Source: Actinomycetota bacterium | GTDB taxonomy: Bacteria; Actinomycetota; Actinomycetes; Mycobacteriales; HKI-0501 | Direction: 5' to 3' | NCBI GenBank assembly: GCA_030840805.1 | Contig: JAVEDU010000069.1 | Coordinates: 1-33,155, forward strand | DNA length: 33,155 nucleotides | Shown here: positions 29,719 to 33,155 of the stretch, one piece after another | How positions within the stretch are numbered: position 1 is the first letter of the stretch | Layout of the letters: every line of letters begins with the position of its first letter | Position numbers and translations under genes: made by a program | The notes under the pieces: model-generated | Seen by the model: the letters and a program-made list of their open reading frames with translations, nothing else | The model's database searches: none | Told to the model about the DNA's origin: nothing

Positions 29719-30012
29719 GTGAATGCTGGACCGATCTGCCCCAAGTGTGGCGCCGACATGCGCGCGTACGAGCGGAACGGCGTGACGATCGACCAGTGCA
29801 CCGGCTGCCGGGGTCTTTTCCTCGACCGCGGGGAGCTCGAGCGCCTGGTGGACGCGGAGAGCGCCTACTACGCGCAGCGCCGGGAGCCCGAGCGTGGGCA
29901 CCGGGAGCAGGAGCACGGGCGCCGGGACCACGACGACGACGACAGGTCCCACCGGCAGTACGGCTCCGGCCAGAAGCGCAAGGGGAGCTTCCTCGACGAG
30001 CTCTTCGGCTGA
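29719..30012 (+). CDS. Zinc-ribbon (TFIIB-type) protein
   Basis: 97 aa from GTG 29719 (GAGGAG six bases upstream). One zinc ribbon has Cys7-x2-Cys10 (CPKC) and Cys27-x2-Cys30 (CTGC), followed by RGLFLDRGELERL, the pattern of the zf-TFIIB domain of small bacterial proteins. A charged tail with His, Asp and Arg (GRRDHDDDDRSHRQYGSG) ends in KGSFLDELFG, a C-terminal motif often kept in this family. Function unknown; relatives are conserved small cytoplasmic proteins. It is a single gene followed by a hairpin. Confidence 0.88.
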   Translation: MNAGPICPKCGADMRAYERNGVTIDQCTGCRGLFLDRGELERLVDAESAYYAQRREPERGHREQEHGRRDHDDDDRSHRQYGSGQKRKGSFLDELFG

Positions 30013-30021
30013 GCCGCGGGT

Positions 30022-30043
30022 CCCGGGCCGTCGATGGCCCGGG
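30022..30043. terminator. Hairpin after the zinc-ribbon gene
   Basis: CCCGGGCC, loop GTCGAT, GGCCCGGG: a perfect 8-bp stem starting ten bases after the stop. No T-run. Confidence 0.6.
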
Positions 30044-30093
30044 CCCCTCCGTGCGAGGGCTCCGGGCCCACGCCGGTAGGGCATGATCCGCGC

Positions 30094-30867
30094 ATGACCG
30101 CACTCAATGACCTGCTCGCCGGCCTGGCCACCGGCGCCGTGGAGATTGTCGACCTCACCTCGCCGCTGTCGGCCTCGACGCCGATCCTCCAGCTCCCGCC
30201 GCCGTTCGCGAACACGCGGGGCTTTTCGCTGACCGAGATCAGCCGGTACGACGACCGCGGTCCGGCCTGGTACTGGAACAACATCTCCACCGGCGAGCAC
30301 GTCGGCACGCATTTCGACGCGCCGAACCACTGGGTGAGCGGCCGGGACGGCCTGGACATCTCGCAGGTACCGCCGAGGCAGCTCGTCGCCCCGGCCGTGG
30401 TGATCGACCGGAGCGCGGAGTGTGCCGCGAACCCCGACTACCTGCTGGAGATCGACGACCTCCGCGCCTGGGAGGCCGAGCACGGCCCGCTTCCCGAGGG
30501 TGCGTGGCTGCTGTACCGCACCGGCTGGGACGTCCGCTCCGGTGACCAGGCCGACTTCCTCAACGCGGACGAGACCGGCCCGCACACGCCGGGTGTCTCG
30601 GCGGAATGCGCGCGGTACCTCGCCGAGGAGACGTCGATCCTCGGCATGGGCACCGAGACGGTCGGCACCGACGCGGGGGCGGCGCACTCGTTCGACCCGC
30701 CGTTCCCGTGCCACTCGTTCCTGCTGGGCGCGGGCAAGTACGGCCTCACCCAGCTGCAGAACCTCGCCTCGCTGCCGCCCACCGGTGCCGTGGTCATCGC
30801 GGCCCCGCTACCGATCGTCGGCGGGTCCGGCAGCCCCGCCCGCGTTCTGGCGCTCGTCCCGCGGTGA
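30094..30867 (+). CDS. Cyclase-family (kynurenine-formamidase-like) hydrolase
   Basis: 257 aa from ATG 30094; there is no ribosome site, and a CATGAT or TAGGGC -10-like element lies 6-11 bases before it. The metal motif HVGTHFDAPNHW (His69, His73, Asp75, His79) matches HxGTHxDxPxH of the KynB/cyclase family, which hydrolyses amides, lactones or similar bonds with zinc or manganese. The region GMGTETVGTDAGAAHSFDPPFPCH carries the remaining conserved residues. Its TGA overlaps the GTG of the next gene, so the two are co-translated. It does not look like true kynurenine formamidase because no tryptophan-degradation gene is nearby. Confidence 0.9.
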   Translation: MTALNDLLAGLATGAVEIVDLTSPLSASTPILQLPPPFANTRGFSLTEISRYDDRGPAWYWNNISTGEHVGTHFDAPNHWVSGRDGLDISQVPPRQLVAPAVVIDRSAECAANPDYLLEIDDLRAWEAEHGPLPEGAWLLYRTGWDVRSGDQADFLNADETGPHTPGVSAECARYLAEETSILGMGTETVGTDAGAAHSFDPPFPCHSFLLGAGKYGLTQLQNLASLPPTGAVVIAAPLPIVGGSGSPARVLALVPR

Positions 30868-32501
30868 CCGTCGCCGCAGCGGTCGGGCAGGCGCTGGGCG
30901 GGCTCGGCGTACGGCAGGTGTTCACGCTGCTCGGCAGCGGGAACTTCGTCGTCACGAACGCCCTGCGCGACGCCGGCGCGGCCGTCGTCTCGGGGCGGCA
31001 CGAGACGGCCGTGGTGACGATGGCCGACGCGTACGCCCGGCTCACCGGCGAGGTGGGCGTGGTGACGCTGCACCAGGGCCCGGGCCTGACGAACGCGATG
31101 ACCGGTATCGCCGAGGCCGCGAAGAGCCGCACCCCGTTGCTGGTGCTCGCCGCGGACACGGCGGGCGCGGCGGTGCGCTCCAACTTCCGCATCGACCAGG
31201 GCGCGCTCGTCGCCGCGGTCGGCGCCGGTGTCGAGCGCCTGCACGGCCCGGAGAGCGCGGTCGCCGACGCGGTCCGGGCGTACCGGCGGGCGGTCGTCGA
31301 ACGCCGGCCGGTCGTGCTGAACATGCCCCTCGACGTCCAGGCGGCGCCCGCCGTCCCCGGTACCGCCAGGCTCGCGCCGCTGCCCGCACCGGTACGCCCG
31401 AACGCCGCCGATGTCACCGCGCTCGCCGACGCCCTGGCGCGGGCCGAGCGGCCGGTGATCCTCGCCGGCCGTGGTGCCCGCCCGTACCGCGCGGACCTGG
31501 AGCCGCTCGCCGAGCGCACCGGGGCGCTGGTGGCGACCTCGGCGGTGGCGGCGGGGCTGTTCGCCGGCAACCCGTGGGACCTGGGCATCTCCGGGGGCTT
31601 CGCGTCCCCGGTGGCCGCCGAGCTCCTCGCGGGAGCCGACCTGGTGCTCGGGTTCGGCGTTTCCCTGACGATGTGGACGACCCGGCACGGCCGGCTGCTC
31701 GGTGCCGGCGCGACGGTGGCCCAGGTCGACGTGGACGCCGACGCGCTCGGCGCGAACCACCGGGTCGATCTCGGCGTGCTGGGGGACGTGGCCGAGACCG
31801 CCCGGGATCTGCTCGCGGAACTGGACCGCCGCGACCACCGGCCGGCGGGCTGGCGTTCCGGCGCGGTACGGGACCGGATCGCCACGGGGGGCCGGCGGGA
31901 CGAGCGGTACGAGGACGCCGGCACCGGGGACGCGATCGACCCGCGCACGCTGACCATCGCACTGGAGGACCTGCTCCCCGCCGATCGCACGCTCGCCGTG
32001 GACTCGGGGCATTTCATGGGCTGGGCGCCGATGTACCTCACCATTCCGGATGCGCAGGGGTTCGTGTTCACCCAGGGCTTCCAGTCGGTCGGCCTCGGCC
32101 TCGCGACCGCCATCGGGGCCGCCGTGGGGCGGCCCGACCGGGTCACCGTCGCCGCGCTCGGGGACGGCGGCGCGCTGATGGCCCTCGGTGAGCTGGAAAC
32201 AGTGGTCCGGCTCGGGCTGCGGATGCTGGTCGTGGTGTACGACGACGGGGCGTACGGGGCCGAGGTCCACCATTTCGGCCCGGACGGACATCCGGTGGAC
32301 CTGGTGCAGTTCCCGCCGGTGGACTTCGCCGGGTTCGGCCGGGCGGCCGGGTTCGAGGCGGTCACCGTCCGCCGGCCGGAGGACCTTGCCGCGGTGGCCG
32401 CCTGGGTGGCCGGGGGAGCGGCCCGGCCGATGCTGGTGGACGCGAAGGTGGTGCCCACCGTGGTCGCGGACTGGCTGGAGGAGGCCTTCCGGGGGCACTG
32501 A
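30864..32501 (+). CDS. Thiamine-diphosphate-dependent enzyme (acetolactate synthase/benzoylformate decarboxylase-like)
   Basis: 545 aa from GTG 30864, overlapping the cyclase stop (GTGA). N-terminal PYR domain with Glu47 (GRHETAVVTMADAYARLTG) that activates the ThDP ring; central domain (about 190-330, PVILAGRGARPY); C-terminal PP domain with the ThDP-Mg motif from GDG (433-435) to VVYDDGAYG, where the usual Asn is Asp. The family includes acetolactate synthase, benzoylformate decarboxylase, oxalyl-CoA decarboxylase and benzaldehyde lyase; I cannot choose between them. No regulatory-subunit gene is present, which argues against biosynthetic acetolactate synthase. Context (hydroxyacid oxidase across the divide) favours a 2-oxo-acid substrate. 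Confidence 0.9.
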   Translation: MTVAAAVGQALGGLGVRQVFTLLGSGNFVVTNALRDAGAAVVSGRHETAVVTMADAYARLTGEVGVVTLHQGPGLTNAMTGIAEAAKSRTPLLVLAADTAGAAVRSNFRIDQGALVAAVGAGVERLHGPESAVADAVRAYRRAVVERRPVVLNMPLDVQAAPAVPGTARLAPLPAPVRPNAADVTALADALARAERPVILAGRGARPYRADLEPLAERTGALVATSAVAAGLFAGNPWDLGISGGFASPVAAELLAGADLVLGFGVSLTMWTTRHGRLLGAGATVAQVDVDADALGANHRVDLGVLGDVAETARDLLAELDRRDHRPAGWRSGAVRDRIATGGRRDERYEDAGTGDAIDPRTLTIALEDLLPADRTLAVDSGHFMGWAPMYLTIPDAQGFVFTQGFQSVGLGLATAIGAAVGRPDRVTVAALGDGGALMALGELETVVRLGLRMLVVVYDDGAYGAEVHHFGPDGHPVDLVQFPPVDFAGFGRAAGFEAVTVRRPEDLAAVAAWVAGGAARPMLVDAKVVPTVVADWLEEAFRGH

Positions 32502-32526
32502 CCCCGATCTGGACGACAGGGCGCAA

Positions 32527-32540
32527 ACCGCTCAGGCGGT
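32527..32540. terminator. Small hairpin after the ThDP gene
   Basis: ACCGC, loop TCAG, GCGGT: a 5-bp stem 26 bases after the stop. It is weak and may be chance. Confidence 0.3.
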
Positions 32541-32565
32541 GACGGGTCCTGCCGATCGGGCGGAC

Positions 32566-33155
32566 ATGAGGTCTGTGCTCGTACCCATCGCTCTCGCGTT
32601 CGTCGTTGCCGGCTGTACGACGGGCGTCCCGGCCGCCGCCGGTCCCGGCCCCGCCGCGACCCCGGCCGTGACCACCGCGACGGCCGCGCCCGCCGCGCCG
32701 GCCCGCGTGGCGAGCTGGGACCGCGTGGCCCCCAGCGTCCACGCCTCCGCTCCCGAGATCGTGGCGACGGCGCCGGTACGCGGAGATGTCCGCGTCGTGA
32801 CCGTGCGCACCATCGCGGGGCGTCCCCGGGTCGAGGTCCGGACGGTGGACGGCCGGGCCGCCGCCGCGGCCGCCGTCGCCGCGTCCCAGCGGACCACCGG
32901 CGTCGTGAGCGTCTCCCTCGACCGGCGCGTCCACACGGCCGCCGTGCGGTCCGACGACGCGAGGCGGAGCTCCCAGTGGGGTCTCGACCGGCTGAAGGCC
33001 GAGGACCTGTGGACCCGGCAGACCGGGACGGGCGTGACGGTCGCGGTCGTCGACACCGGCGTGGAGGCCGGTCACCCGGACCTCGCCGGGGTGGTCCTGC
33101 CCGGCGCGGACTTCGTCACCGGGACCGGTGACGGCGGCGCGGACGGCAACGGGCA
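32566..33155 (+). CDS. Subtilisin-like (S8) serine protease, N-terminal part
   Basis: 196 aa visible; the frame is open to the window edge. ATG 32566 opens a signal sequence MRSVLVPIALAFVVAGCTTG whose VAGC resembles a lipobox, so it may be a lipoprotein on the outer face of the membrane. A Pro/Ala/Thr linker and an inhibitor-like propeptide (about 70-125, VRVVTVRTIAGRPRVEV) follow. The catalytic domain starts QWGLDRLKAEDLW and shows the Asp box VAVVDTGVEAGHPDL. The window ends in DGNG plus two bases of what would be the catalytic-His region (normally DGNGHGTHVAG). The His and Ser boxes lie outside the window. Confidence 0.9.
   Translation, partial: MRSVLVPIALAFVVAGCTTGVPAAAGPGPAATPAVTTATAAPAAPARVASWDRVAPSVHASAPEIVATAPVRGDVRVVTVRTIAGRPRVEVRTVDGRAAAAAAVAASQRTTGVVSVSLDRRVHTAAVRSDDARRSSQWGLDRLKAEDLWTRQTGTGVTVAVVDTGVEAGHPDLAGVVLPGADFVTGTGDGGADGNG

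Noticed and set aside
30438-32498. 686-codon leftward frame opposite the ThDP enzyme
   Set aside because: Antisense shadow; no motif and it crosses the overlap of two real genes.
1-33155. CRISPR array, prophage, transposase or toxin-antitoxin pair
   Set aside because: No regularly spaced direct repeats, phage structural genes, transposase motifs or small paired toxin/antitoxin genes were recognised.

Overview
The window looks like chromosomal DNA of a high-GC actinomycete. Coding DNA is very GC-rich, GTG and TTG starts are common, several genes have a TAGGCT/TAGGGT-like -10 box only 6-8 nt before the start codon (leaderless style), and the tRNA carries no encoded CCA. No species can be named from the sequence alone. 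There are 34 intact or window-truncated protein genes, three broken-gene remnants, one tRNA-Ser(UGA) and several clear hairpins and operators. No phage genes, transposase or CRISPR array was seen.

Layout. 1-3.8 kb: leftward MBL-fold hydrolase facing a rightward MFS exporter - MarR regulator - SGNH hydrolase operon, closed by a perfect 21-bp hairpin. 3.9-8.2 kb: leftward DEAD-box helicase with a long leader, a 61-aa ORF, and a FUSC membrane protein. 8.2-12.1 kb: EAL-HDOD signalling protein, then two overlapping CNNM/CBS membrane proteins. 12.1-16.1 kb: a gene fragment, then SDR, TetR regulator, alpha/beta hydrolase and flavin monooxygenase. These four are tied together by three copies of a TGACC-N3-GGTCA operator. 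16.2-18.7 kb: HPF-like ribosome factor, UbiB/ABC1 kinase, TPR protein. 18.7-22.7 kb: two divergent arms around a MarR regulator, with marR-orf61-pirin on the left and yceI-pirin-VOC-cupin on the right. The promoter gap holds inverted MarR-like sites. 22.7-23.5 kb: cold-shock gene with a structured leader, then tRNA-Ser. 23.6-26.2 kb: acetyl/succinyl-CoA transferase followed by two decayed genes (MHS-type transporter and aspartase), each with an internal deletion and frameshifts. 26.2-32.5 kb: MhuD/ABM-type monooxygenase, SDR, acetamidase/formamidase and FMN hydroxyacid oxidase (leftward); zinc-ribbon protein, cyclase and ThDP enzyme (rightward). 32.6 kb to the end: start of a subtilisin-like protease with a lipoprotein-like signal, cut by the window edge.

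The most distinctive signals are: (i) a dispersed ~55-65-bp palindromic element present three times (positions 1, 6004 and 16051), one copy of which supplies the last 22 codons of the monooxygenase; (ii) the shared TetR-type operator; (iii) a terminator-like hairpin with a T-run inside the cold-shock leader; (iv) the duplicated pirin genes in mirror arrangement around one MarR switch; (v) side-by-side erosion of a transporter and an aspartase.
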